DNA of 64,000 bases. Origin: Melioribacter roseus P3M-2 (GTDB lineage Bacteria; Bacteroidota; Ignavibacteria; Ignavibacteriales; Melioribacteraceae). The position numbers and the translations under genes are program-made. The notes beneath the pieces are model-generated. The model saw only the letters and a list, made by a program, of their open reading frames with translations, did no database searches and was not told the origin of the DNA. Below are positions 27,635-36,277 of this stretch, piece by piece (positions within the stretch are counted from its first letter, which is position 1; every line of letters starts with the position of its first letter). The stretch spans positions 3,047,688 to 3,111,687 of the forward strand of contig NC_018178.1 in NCBI RefSeq assembly GCF_000279145.1. Reading direction: 5' to 3'.

Positions 27635-29272
27635 TTATTTCAATAATGTCATTTTTTTCGACACGACATAATTCTCGGTTTCCAATCGGTAGAGATAGAG
27701 ACCTGAAGGCAGGTTATTTGCGCTCCAGGTAATATTATACTTTCCCGCTTCTTTATAACCGTTAATCAATTTTTCTACCTCCTGCCCGAGCGTATTGTAC
27801 ACGGTCAATTTTACGTTGCCCGATTTCGGCAGTACGAATGAAATTGTTGTAGTCGGATTGAAGGGATTGGGATAATTTTGACTCAACTCGTAAGCGGCGG
27901 GAATTATGTTTGTATATTCTTCGTCAACGCCTGTGAGCGTATAATCGGTATTTTGCGGATCGTAATTTGTCCAACCTTCGTCCCATCTGGCGCCCGAAGG
28001 ATCGAAAGCTCCTATAAATTCGACGGACTCGAAAAATCCTCCGCTCAAACGGGGATTGTCGAAATTTGCGCCGCTTGCAGCAGGCGAGTCGCTCATCGGC
28101 GTCGCATTCGGAGCGCTCTGATTAAACGGGTCGGTTAACTTGACTTCCACGCTCGTCTCAAATTCCTGATTCGAGTAGGACGAAGTTTTGAACCACGAGA
28201 CGACGTCAAAGCTCTCGACGTTGGTCGTCAGGTTCTTTCCGCTCTGAGCGCCGGCTATAATAGTATTGCGTATTTGTAAACTGTCGGACTGAGCTCCCGC
28301 TACGCTGTTCTCTCCGTCAAGGTATAATCCCACAGGATAACCCATAATTATCGAATTATATACCGACGTCAATGTCGATCTGCGCAAATGCATTCCGCGT
28401 TTGAAGTTCGGATTAAATTCCGTATAGTCCGGATTTACAAGAGGTCCTATTAATGTTACGTTTGAAAATATCGGACGTGTTCGAGGCTCGTTCAATGTTC
28501 CCGTTCCGTCGTTGTCGGATTCGAAACCGTTGCTGCCGCTTATGTCCGCTATATTGAAATCCCTGTAACCCGCTAAAAATTGCAGATTGCCTCTGTATCC
28601 GAAGTCCGTATCGAATTCATCGTCGACGCCTTTGTAAGCTATCAAATACTTGGCGTTCACGGTCCCTCCGAAGAATTCATAGGAATCGTCGCCCGAATAA
28701 CTTACCTGTATGTGGTCGAGCGTTGTACCTCTGCCCACTCCCGCCAACGTCAACCCGTTTATTTCGTTGTCGGGTAAATAAGCTATGCCCGGAAATTCAA
28801 TGCGCACATAACTCATTATACCGCTGTTGTCGTTATCGTCCGGATTTTCTCCGCCGCCGTAGATTGTGCCGGTGCCGCCTTCTATTACTGCAGTTCCCCC
28901 GGGTACGTTTATGCTTGCTCTACCTGCGATGATAATACCGCCCCAGTCCCCTGCCGCTCTTTGCCCCGCAGGCTGCTGACTTGTAAATACAATCGGATTG
29001 TTCGGAGCGCCCACTGCATTTATCTTCGCCCCGCGATTAATGATGAGTGTGCCTTTTGACGATTTTTCTCCGTAGATAATTGTACCTGCGGGTATTGTCA
29101 ATGTAGCGCCCTCGTTAACATTTACAAATCCTTTTAACAAATATTTTTTATTTGCATCCAATGTTAAATCCGAATTGATATCTCCCTCGAGCGCTTCATC
29201 GTATTGAGCAAGCTGAGCATAGAGATTAATGCCGGATAAAATGAATATTAGCAGTAAAATACGTTTGCACAT
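27635..29272 (-). CDS. Secreted beta-helix-like protein with type IX sorting domain, TonB receptor partner
   Basis: 545 residues. Signal peptide to about residue 20 (G-I-N-L-Y-A-Q), then a region of repeated glycine-rich turns (I-P-A-G-T-I-I-Y-G-E-K, T-L-I-I-N-R-G-A-K-I, G-D-W-G-G-I-I-I-A-G) of a long beta-solenoid found in many Bacteroidetes surface proteins, often placed next to a TonB receptor. The C-terminus is a type IX sorting domain (Q-N-Y-P-N-P-F-N-P to K-K-M-T-L-L-K). The asparagine/aspartate-rich segment around G-D-D-S-Y-E-F-F-G-G and D-D-E-F-D-T-D-F-G is characteristic of the family and could bind calcium. It follows the TonB receptor gene by 17 bp and ends at a strong terminator, so the two form an operon. 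A role in capture of a phosphorus-containing substrate is inferred only from the Pho-box-like repeats upstream. Confidence 0.83.
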   Translation of the reverse strand: MCKRILLLIFILSGINLYAQLAQYDEALEGDINSDLTLDANKKYLLKGFVNVNEGATLTIPAGTIIYGEKSSKGTLIINRGAKINAVGAPNNPIVFTSQQPAGQRAAGDWGGIIIAGRASINVPGGTAVIEGGTGTIYGGGENPDDNDNSGIMSYVRIEFPGIAYLPDNEINGLTLAGVGRGTTLDHIQVSYSGDDSYEFFGGTVNAKYLIAYKGVDDEFDTDFGYRGNLQFLAGYRDFNIADISGSNGFESDNDGTGTLNEPRTRPIFSNVTLIGPLVNPDYTEFNPNFKRGMHLRRSTLTSVYNSIIMGYPVGLYLDGENSVAGAQSDSLQIRNTIIAGAQSGKNLTTNVESFDVVSWFKTSSYSNQEFETSVEVKLTDPFNQSAPNATPMSDSPAASGANFDNPRLSGGFFESVEFIGAFDPSGARWDEGWTNYDPQNTDYTLTGVDEEYTNIIPAAYELSQNYPNPFNPTTTISFVLPKSGNVKLTVYNTLGQEVEKLINGYKEAGKYNITWSANNLPSGLYLYRLETENYVVSKKMTLLK

Positions 29273-29289
29273 AGATTTTTCCTCCTTAA

Positions 29290-32088
29290 TTATAGTTTGT
29301 AAGAAATACTTATTGAAATAGCGGATTCCCTGCCGTTCAGGCGGGCTCTTTTATCTCCCTGCTTGAATATCTGATCCTTTCCGAGAATATCTTTGGCGGA
29401 AAATTTCAACGACAAGCTTTCTGTCAATGATTTATTGATTACAAAATCGATAACGTCCCTCGGCTCTTCTATTATATCTTCCTGATATGCCGTGGCTACT
29501 TCGATAATTCTCTCCCCGATTCTGTTATAGAGCAGACTCACTGTTGCGCCGTTATCGTCGCTGTTATAAGACAATCCTATATTAATAGTATAAGGCGACT
29601 GCCCCTGCAGAGGTCTGCCGTTACGCGCTATTGTTGTTTCCGTACCTTTAACAGTAACGGAAGATTTAACGCGAGTGTAATTGCCATTTAAGAAGAAATT
29701 CGAAAGCATACCGGTAATTCGTCCCAAACCGAATCTGCCTTCGAGTTCGAGTCCGTAGACTTCCGCTTTATCGGAATTTCTGAATGTTCTTTCGGAGCCC
29801 AATGCGCTTCCGGTAACCACAACCTGCTCGATTGCGTCTTTCATATCTTTATAGAATAGACTTGCCGATATCATTTCTCCGATTCCGAAATACGATTCGT
29901 ATCTGAGGTCGTAATTTTTAATGACAGCTCGTTTCAGATCGCTATTGCCCCGTATTGAGGTTTGAGTATAAAAATCGAAATAAGCAAACGGAGCCAATTC
30001 TCTCAGTTCCGGACGATTAACGGTTTGATTTGCCGACAATCTCAGGTTTGCATTTTCGTTCAGTTTATAAATTAGATTCAAAGACGGCAGAAGATCGTTA
30101 TTAGTAAGTTCAATAAAAATATCTTCCCTGTCGGAAAGGTCGCGCGAATTGACAGTTTGTCTCGAATTTTCAAGTCGGGTGCCGCCGACCAATTTAAGTT
30201 CCTTTCCCAGAAAGTCTAAGCTGTATTCTGCCATAAAATAGAAAGCCGATATAGTCTGACCTGCATTGTAATTATTGGTTCCGTTGAGATATTCCTGAAT
30301 AGAAAATCCGTTGCGTCGGTAATTATCCGGACTGAAAATTTGATCGAGCGGCAGATATAAAAGTTTGAAATCGGTATAACCGTTGCCCGGCGCATTGATT
30401 ATCGTACCGATCAAACGGGAACTGAATTCCCTGTTTTTGTCCTCGTAAAGTCCTCCAAGTTTGAGATTAACCGCTTTCAAGGGAATTTTGAAATCGGCTG
30501 CAAAACCGGTAGTAGTCTCGTCGAGATTCGAATAAAAGCGTCCTCCGTTTTTAAGATTGACCTGCGGTCCCAGCAAAGCCGCAAATTGATTGTCGCTGCC
30601 GAGGTCCCGCGAATAAATTACACGCCTGTAGTCGGGCTCGTTGCGCTTCGATATTGAATTGTACAAACGCCATTCAGTTTGAAGCAGACTACCAAAGTAA
30701 TGCTCGCCCGATAACTGTCCCAGATAAACTTCGCGCGAAGTAAATCTGAAGGCGCTTTGAATTTGTTCCGTTCCCGAATCGGTAAATTGAGCGCCTCTCA
30801 GCTCCGACACCTCGTCGTCGGAAGTATGGCTGTATGTATTTTTGAAACTCAATTTATGATTGTTGCCGAGTTTATAACTGAGATTGAGCAATCCCCCCCA
30901 TAAAGTGGAATATTTATATTGCCGCCCACCGTAGCTGAAACGGGTTTCTCCGCTCGATTCGTACTCGTTGCGTTCTAGATTTGTCCTATTAAAATTATTC
31001 TTGTACGAAATGGCCGCTACGAAACCGAAACGCGGTCCGAGGAGCGTAACTCCGTCGCCGAGAGAAATCATAAATCCGCCGTTGAGAGGCGCTTTCTTAG
31101 TGCGGGTAGACCAGTTGTTGGGCAGTGTTTGGGCAAATTGCAATATTTCTTCGGACGAATAATTCCCTTTGCTCAAGTCGGAAGGAATTGAAGACGGGAG
31201 ACTACGCGAACCGTCGTCGATTCCCAGAAAATCGAGTTTGCCGCCGTTATAAGTTTTGAAGTCCTCCAGCGACGTATTGTTCGAAAACGAACCGTTGATT
31301 GTTATATTAAATTTAAGTTTGTCGGGAAAATCGATCGTGTTCAGATTTACAAGACCGCCGGCAAAGTCACCCGGCTTGTCGGGCGTATACGATTTATCGA
31401 TGACCGTATTTGCCAGGAGATTCGAGGGGATCAAATCAAAAGCGAACGATTTTTTGTCGGGTTCGGCGCTCGACAGAGGCGAATTGTTCAAAAGAGCATT
31501 GCTGTAACGTTCGCTTGTGCCTCTTACGAAAATAAATTTATTGTCGACTACGGAAATTCCCGTAATGCGTTTCAAAGCGTCGCTCGACGTGGCGTCGGGC
31601 GATCTTTTTATCTGTTCGGCGCTGATACCGTCGCTAATCGAAATTGAATTTTTTTGTTTGTTCAACAGAGCCGCCTCGTAAGATTCATCGGCTTTACTGG
31701 TTACAACCACTTCGTCGACAGCTATGGCTTCGCTTCTCAAAGCTACGTTTCGTATTACGATTTCACCGCCCTTAACAATAACATTTGATATTTTCGTTTT
31801 GGCATACGATATATAGCTGACAATCATTTCGTAATTACCGGCGGGAACGTTTTCGATAGCATAATTGCCTTCTATATCGCTTGCCGCGCCGAGCGTTGTT
31901 CCGGAAAGGAAAACATTCGCACCGATGATAGCCTCTCCGCTCGCTGCGTCTACCACTTTCCCTTTTATTGTGCCTTTATTCGTCTGCGCATTCGTATGAA
32001 TAGAAATCACCGCGGCTATTAATAAGATTAACCGAATTGTTTTTATCAATTTCGACGACCTCGTTTTGGTTGCAGTAAATAAATTCAT
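29290..32088 (-). CDS. TonB-dependent outer-membrane receptor, likely phosphate-starvation regulated
   Basis: 932 residues. After a signal peptide (to about residue 34, T-N-A-Q) comes a CarboxypepD_reg-like domain (G-K-V-V-D-A-A-S-G-E-A-I-I-G-A-N), then a plug domain (S-P-D-A-T-S-S-D-A-L-K-R-I-T-G-I-S-V-V, F-V-R-G-T-S-E-R-Y-S-N) and a large barrel ending S-I-S-Y-K-L. The plug has the K-S-Y-T-P-D-K-P-G-D-F-A-G-G insertion common in this receptor subgroup. It is followed 17 bp later by the secreted type IX solenoid protein. Four 11-bp-spaced GTTAA repeats lie about 47-84 bp upstream of the start, as in the upstream region of the pst operon. Substrate unknown; organic phosphate or a metal-phosphate complex is a hypothesis. 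Confidence 0.9.
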   Translation of the reverse strand: MNLFTATKTRSSKLIKTIRLILLIAAVISIHTNAQTNKGTIKGKVVDAASGEAIIGANVFLSGTTLGAASDIEGNYAIENVPAGNYEMIVSYISYAKTKISNVIVKGGEIVIRNVALRSEAIAVDEVVVTSKADESYEAALLNKQKNSISISDGISAEQIKRSPDATSSDALKRITGISVVDNKFIFVRGTSERYSNALLNNSPLSSAEPDKKSFAFDLIPSNLLANTVIDKSYTPDKPGDFAGGLVNLNTIDFPDKLKFNITINGSFSNNTSLEDFKTYNGGKLDFLGIDDGSRSLPSSIPSDLSKGNYSSEEILQFAQTLPNNWSTRTKKAPLNGGFMISLGDGVTLLGPRFGFVAAISYKNNFNRTNLERNEYESSGETRFSYGGRQYKYSTLWGGLLNLSYKLGNNHKLSFKNTYSHTSDDEVSELRGAQFTDSGTEQIQSAFRFTSREVYLGQLSGEHYFGSLLQTEWRLYNSISKRNEPDYRRVIYSRDLGSDNQFAALLGPQVNLKNGGRFYSNLDETTTGFAADFKIPLKAVNLKLGGLYEDKNREFSSRLIGTIINAPGNGYTDFKLLYLPLDQIFSPDNYRRNGFSIQEYLNGTNNYNAGQTISAFYFMAEYSLDFLGKELKLVGGTRLENSRQTVNSRDLSDREDIFIELTNNDLLPSLNLIYKLNENANLRLSANQTVNRPELRELAPFAYFDFYTQTSIRGNSDLKRAVIKNYDLRYESYFGIGEMISASLFYKDMKDAIEQVVVTGSALGSERTFRNSDKAEVYGLELEGRFGLGRITGMLSNFFLNGNYTRVKSSVTVKGTETTIARNGRPLQGQSPYTINIGLSYNSDDNGATVSLLYNRIGERIIEVATAYQEDIIEEPRDVIDFVINKSLTESLSLKFSAKDILGKDQIFKQGDKRARLNGRESAISISISYKL

Positions 32089-32134
32089 TTTTCCTCTCCC
32101 CTTGAATGTTACACTGCAAACCTACGAGACTAAT

Positions 32135-32172
32135 GTTAACGTAATGTTAAGCGAGCGTTAAGGTAATGTTAA
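32135..32172 (-). promoter_or_regulatory. Four-copy Pho-box-like direct-repeat array
   Basis: GTTAA occurs at 32135, 32146, 32157 and 32168 on the plus strand, an exact 11-bp period over four copies; on the coding strand this reads TTAAC(A/G) every 11 bp, which resembles the TTAACA repeats of Bacillus PhoP sites and the 11-bp period of E. coli Pho boxes. It lies 47-84 bp upstream of the TonB receptor start codon. The shared unit with 26601-26616 upstream of pst makes a common phosphate regulator likely. The rest of 32089-32272 has no gene. Confidence 0.75.
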
Positions 32173-32272
32173 TATTGAAGGGCGAGGCGTAAATGAAAAT
32201 TGATCTTAGAAATTTTCTTACTCAAAGCGGAAAGAATACCGATTTTATATTTCCGCGGGTTTTACCGAAAAT

Positions 32273-32983
32273 TCAATAGATACGATAATAAACGGTAAAT
32301 TCGACATTAAGCGTATTCATTTTTTCTTCCGAGGAAGGATGTAATTCGTCGGCAGGATCAACTTTTCTCCTGTTCCACAAATTCATATAATTATAATTCG
32401 ATTCGATTTCACACAATACATTTTTCATTATTTCATAACTGACGCCCAGCCCGAAATTCAGACCGAATCGCATACCGTTTTTATAGCTCCTGCCCAGTAC
32501 GATTTGATCGAAAAACTCAAACCTGAACCATGTGTCTCCCCAGTAATTCATAAGTAAAGAAACTGCGGCGTAAGGCTTGAATTTATCTATATCAATTATA
32601 TATCTGCCCCCGAATCCGAAAGACCAGACATCGATAATCGTGGTAACGTCTTCCTTTATAGTTTGCATGTAGAGGAGGTTATAAATCTCTGCGCTCTGAC
32701 GTCCGCGAAACGGAATGTAACGCGCTTGAGCAATAATCCCGAAAGACGATAATTCGTATTTGAATTTAATAGAGGCAAAATAATTTTTTCTAAAGGCAAG
32801 ACCTCCGAACATTGTTAATGTTCCGTTTACGTAATGCGCTCCGGGATATCCCAAGTCCCGGGTATAATAATTATTTTTTTGTACTTTTGCCATACCGCCG
32901 CCGATACCCAAGTATAAAGATTGACTGTAAGTATTCACTGACAGTAAGAATAATGAAATAATAATAATTTTTTTTGTAAGCAT
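32273..32983 (-). CDS. Putative outer-membrane beta-barrel protein
   Basis: 236 residues, signal peptide MLTKKIIIISLFLLSVNTYS, then alternating strands of an OmpA/OprF-size barrel (L-Y-L-G-I-G-G-G-M, F-G-F-G-G-R-Y-I-I, F-G-L-N-F-G-L-G-V-S-Y) with an aromatic C-terminal strand V-E-F-T-V-Y-Y-R-I-Y. I do not recognise a specific family. It is separated by 31 bp from the upstream type IX secreted gene (33015-33763) and could be co-transcribed with it. Confidence 0.75.
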   Translation of the reverse strand: MLTKKIIIISLFLLSVNTYSQSLYLGIGGGMAKVQKNNYYTRDLGYPGAHYVNGTLTMFGGLAFRKNYFASIKFKYELSSFGIIAQARYIPFRGRQSAEIYNLLYMQTIKEDVTTIIDVWSFGFGGRYIIDIDKFKPYAAVSLLMNYWGDTWFRFEFFDQIVLGRSYKNGMRFGLNFGLGVSYEIMKNVLCEIESNYNYMNLWNRRKVDPADELHPSSEEKMNTLNVEFTVYYRIY

Positions 32984-33014
32984 TTTATTTGACTATTATT
33001 ATATATATCAGTTT

Positions 33015-33763
33015 CTACTTTATAAGAGCGATTTTTTTTGAATACACACGTTCGGATGCAGTAAACACAATATAATAAACGCCCGAAGCAAGAGCGCCAG
33101 CCTGATAAATCAACTCGTATCTTCCGGGCAATTTATAATTTTGTTCTATTAATTCTACAAGTTCTCCCAGCAAATTATAAACGCCGATTTTAACATAAGC
33201 CCTTCTATTCAGTTCATATATAATTTTTGTCGAGAGATTGAACGGATTCGGATAGACGGAAAGAATTTCAAAATTATCCGGTATTTTCCCGGGTTCATCT
33301 TCCACTCCCAGACCCAAAGAAATTCCCAGAAATAGTTGAGAAAGCGAGTCGATATAAACGTCGTTTCTTTTTACTTTTAGCATTACGTCAAACAATCCTA
33401 TCAAATAATTTTCATACAAAGAATCGAGCGGCGCAATTTCCGGAAAGTTTTGCCCGTCGTATAGCGACCGAAAATGCAATTCATATAAATCGTCTTCATT
33501 TTTAGAATTACAAATAAATCCGACGGTTTCGTTTTGCATTACCGGATTTTCAGATTCGTCATAAAAGATCATAGTGTTGAAACCCGCGATTACTTTTATT
33601 GTATCGCTTAGATTTCCGCGACGCAATTTAAAAATCACATTAGGCGGCGTGCATCCGCTTACCAACTTTATTGTGTCGGCTTCTGGCACAAATACAATGC
33701 TCTGCGCACGAACGCCTGGAATAAACAGAATGAAGAGAAAAATATGCTGAATAATTTTTTCAT
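33015..33763 (-). CDS. Secreted type IX sorting-domain protein; signal peptide out of frame by one base
   Basis: The open frame from the first ATG-like codon lacks a signal peptide, yet upstream in the same frame there is I-F-L-F-I-L-F-I-P-G-V-R-A-Q, a normal signal-peptide core and cleavage site, ended upstream by a stop. An ATG at 33761-33763 with GGCGGATAAG before it reads M-K-K in another frame. Adding one base to the six-T run at 33755-33760 (A6 on the coding strand) joins them and gives 249 residues. The C-terminus is a type IX sorting domain (V-Y-P-N-P-F-N-L-S-T to K-K-I-A-L-I-K). The central region (V-S-G-C-T-P-P-N-V-I-F) is of unknown fold. A surface protein of unknown function; the frameshift is probably a sequence error. 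Confidence 0.75.
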
Positions 33764-33850
33764 CTTATCCGCCCCCTAACGAAAAATGCATTCTATCAAT
33801 AATCAATAGTAAATAGTAAATAGTAAATAACTAAAAAAATCAACGCCCGT

Positions 33851-34636
33851 TTATTCAATTGCCGTTAAATGAGAGTCGACCAACCGCCATTCGCCGTCAT
33901 TTCTTTCGAGATATGCTTCCCCGAATTGATAAAATACCCGGAAGATTACAAAAGCATTCGATAATTTATTATCGACATAGATTTTAAATACTATCGGCAT
34001 CGTGGCTTTATGATAATCGCTTATCCAGTGATGATGAGTCAATTGGATTGCCTGACGCAGAAAAGCGACTCGTTCCGAATGGTCGGATTTCCTTTCGCCG
34101 TCGAGCTCGTAAAGAAACCGATATATCATAGAGTCGGCTTCCGAAGAGAGATAAACTACCGGAAAACTTACCGGAGGCGTCGGTCGAAAATCGGATATTT
34201 TACGTTCCAGAGTCTCGACTCCCTTATAATAATAAAAACGAGGATTGGTATCGGTTATAGCATACTCGATACTGTTTTGTATAACGACGTATCTGAAATC
34301 GGTTTCGAAGTTTTCATGGTAGCCGCCCGTAATCCGATTCAAATCTTCAGGGGTATAAAATTCTTCGAATATCCCGTAGATATTTCTTACCGTATCGTTC
34401 AGGGAACTCCGTTGACTTTTCGTAAAAGAAGGTATCGCATTCCGCCACATTGCAAAAACCGAATCCAGTTTTGCTTGAGAGTCGCTTTGATATGCCTTTT
34501 CCAACTTAGCGCCGATTTCATCGAAACCGTATTTAATCGCAGGTTCTTCAAATTCGACAATTTTGTCCCTGCATCCGGCTAAGGATATAATGGCGGCAGT
34601 AAAAGCAATTGTTAATATTCGTAAGCGTTTGTTCAT
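33851..34636 (-). CDS. Putative lipoprotein of unknown function
   Basis: 261 residues. The N-terminus MNKRLRILTIAFTAAIISLA is followed by G-C-R-D at 21-24, a lipobox (L-A-G-C, Cys22), so it is probably lipid-anchored in the periplasm. The body is helical in the middle and ends with a beta-rich stretch (P-I-V-F-K-I-Y-V-D, F-V-I-F-R-V-F-Y-Q-F-G, W-R-L-V-D-S-H-L) resembling NTF2-like sheets. No family recognised. It is followed on the minus strand by the acyltransferase gene region, but the neighbours differ in type. Confidence 0.75.
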   Translation of the reverse strand: MNKRLRILTIAFTAAIISLAGCRDKIVEFEEPAIKYGFDEIGAKLEKAYQSDSQAKLDSVFAMWRNAIPSFTKSQRSSLNDTVRNIYGIFEEFYTPEDLNRITGGYHENFETDFRYVVIQNSIEYAITDTNPRFYYYKGVETLERKISDFRPTPPVSFPVVYLSSEADSMIYRFLYELDGERKSDHSERVAFLRQAIQLTHHHWISDYHKATMPIVFKIYVDNKLSNAFVIFRVFYQFGEAYLERNDGEWRLVDSHLTAIE

Positions 34637-34710
34637 TTGGCGAAATATTAAAATATTTGTCTAATGCATCAAATTAATCTGCTCTCAAACCACAAAAACG
34701 GCTGCCGAAT

Positions 34711-35496
34711 TTATTCCCGTATCAGCTCCGCTCTTCCCCATTCGATAAATTTATTCTTGATGAATTCGACTGTTTGCATGTGTTCTTCGTTGCCGTTTGA
34801 TTTAATTTCGATCGGTTCGCCGAAGCTGATTTTAACTTCTTTGGAAGGATCGATTTTGCCGAAGTCTTTCAAGAATTTTCCGTTTGCCCACGCGTCTGAG
34901 ATTAAAGCCACGGGTATGACGGGAACGTTATTTTTCTTCGCCAGTTTAATTCCGAGCGTATTGAACGATTTGACGTCGAGATAAAGCGAACGGGTGCGTT
35001 GAGGAAAGATAATAATCGATTTGCCGGCTTTGATTTTTTCCGCCCCCTGATTCAAAACGGCCATCAAATCCTCGCGCGGATTTTTACGCGATACCAGAAT
35101 CGGATCGCGAGCCGCGGAAACCGGTCCGAACAACGGAAACCGCACTAGTTCCTCTTTCATTACGAAAACCACTTTTTTGACCGGATGTATTATGCACGGG
35201 AATACGAACGTTTCGAGTATGCTCATATGATTCGATACGAAAATTACGGGGCCCTCGACTTTTTTGATATTACTCATCCCGCTGATGTGAAAACGGATTC
35301 CGGTCTTTTCCAATCCCTTCAAAATATTGTACGAAGCTTCAATCCATTTTTCGTCGTCGTACATGCCTTTAACAGCCAGGCGGTTGGATGTATAAACGAC
35401 TTTGAGAAGTCTCAATAAATAAAATCCAAACGACGGGAAAATTGATTTTCTGCTTTTTGGGGTAACATATTCGTCTTTCTCGGCTAAATAATTCAT
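34711..35496 (-). CDS. plsC: 1-acyl-sn-glycerol-3-phosphate acyltransferase (PlsC-like)
   Basis: 261 residues from the ATG at 35496, preceded by CGGAATAAGT; the longer frame upstream begins with an unlikely start. The acyltransferase block I is N-H-M-S-I-L-E (His90, Glu95), an H-x4-E variant of the usual H-x4-D, block II is V-S-A-A-R-D-P-I-L-V, block III F-P-Q-R-T-R-S in place of F-P-E-G-T-R-S, and block IV V-I-P-V-A. This variant class is known for PlsC-like proteins. It transfers acyl groups to lysophosphatidate at the inner membrane in phospholipid synthesis. It lies just before the tRNA cluster. Confidence 0.88.
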   Translation of the reverse strand: MNYLAEKDEYVTPKSRKSIFPSFGFYLLRLLKVVYTSNRLAVKGMYDDEKWIEASYNILKGLEKTGIRFHISGMSNIKKVEGPVIFVSNHMSILETFVFPCIIHPVKKVVFVMKEELVRFPLFGPVSAARDPILVSRKNPREDLMAVLNQGAEKIKAGKSIIIFPQRTRSLYLDVKSFNTLGIKLAKKNNVPVIPVALISDAWANGKFLKDFGKIDPSKEVKISFGEPIEIKSNGNEEHMQTVEFIKNKFIEWGRAELIRE

Positions 35497-35649
35497 ACTT
35501 ATTCCGAATAAATTATACCGATAATTTAAGAAAAACAATTTTCAAGGGGAAATCAGCAAAAAGCGGGAAATTATCGGCAAAAAGAGTACCGGCTGATTTG
35601 CCTGCAAAATTCATTGATTAGATTTATGATATAGATAGGTTTGGTGTTG

Positions 35650-35721
35650 TGACCCCAACGGGAATCGAACCCGTATTTTCACCTTGAAAGAGTGATGTCC
35701 TAACCGTTAGACGATGGGGCC
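35650..35721 (-). tRNA. tRNA-Glu (anticodon UUC)
   Basis: 72-nt cloverleaf: acceptor GGCCCCA with TGGGGTC and discriminator A, D-arm TCGTCTAACGGTTAGGA, anticodon loop CTTTCAA (UUC), T-arm GGGTTCGATTCCC. CCA is not encoded. Identical in sequence to the copy at 35754. Confidence 0.97.
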
Positions 35722-35753
35722 TCAATAAAATAAAGAGCATAAATTAAAAGTAG

Positions 35754-35825
35754 TGACCCCAACGGGAATCGAACCCGTATTTTCACCTTGAAAGAGTGAT
35801 GTCCTAACCGTTAGACGATGGGGCC
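35754..35825 (-). tRNA. tRNA-Glu (anticodon UUC), second identical copy
   Basis: Same 72 nt as 35650-35721, 32 bp away: a tandem duplicate. Anticodon loop CTTTCAA. Confidence 0.97.
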
Positions 35826-35832
35826 GGAACCG

Positions 35833-35907
35833 GGTGAGCAATGGGACTTGAACCCACGACCTCCTGGGCCACAACCAGGTGCTCTAACCAACTGAGCTAT
35901 GCTCACC
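35833..35907 (-). tRNA. tRNA-His (anticodon GUG)
   Basis: Cloverleaf beginning GGTGAGCA with the extra G-1 opposite C73 typical of tRNA-His, D-arm TAGCTCAGTTGGTTAGAGC, anticodon stem CCTGG/CCAGG around TTGTGGC (GUG), T-arm GTGGGTTCAAGTCCCAT. Coordinates of the 3' end within one base. Confidence 0.95.
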
Positions 35908-35946
35908 ATTTAGCATTTCCAAAAGAACGAATATATAAAAAAATTG

Positions 35947-36020
<74 letters not shown>

Positions 36021-36069
36021 ACTTAAAATCACCAATCAAAATAAGAACATTATTTCGATTGTACCAGCG

Positions 36070-36144
36070 TCGGGGAGACAGGATTCGAACCTGCGACTTC
36101 TTGGTCCCAAACCAAGTGCTCTAGCCGGGCTGAGCTACTCCCCG
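36070..36144 (-). tRNA. tRNA-Pro (anticodon UGG)
   Basis: Acceptor CGGGGAG with CTCCCCG, D-arm TAGCTCAGCCCGGCTAGAGC, anticodon stem CTTGG/CCAAG around TTTGGGA (UGG), T-arm GCAGGTTCGAATCCTGT. First gene of the five-tRNA minus-strand cluster. Confidence 0.96.
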
Positions 36145-36277
36145 TTACGTTCAATCTTTAAAGAGCTCCACACAATTACGGCTTACAAAAATAAGCGTTT
36201 GTTATTGAAATGTCAATTTCCGGGTCATTTTCTTGATTATTTTCTCTATCTTTGATTATAAAAAAATTTTGGGTTTT

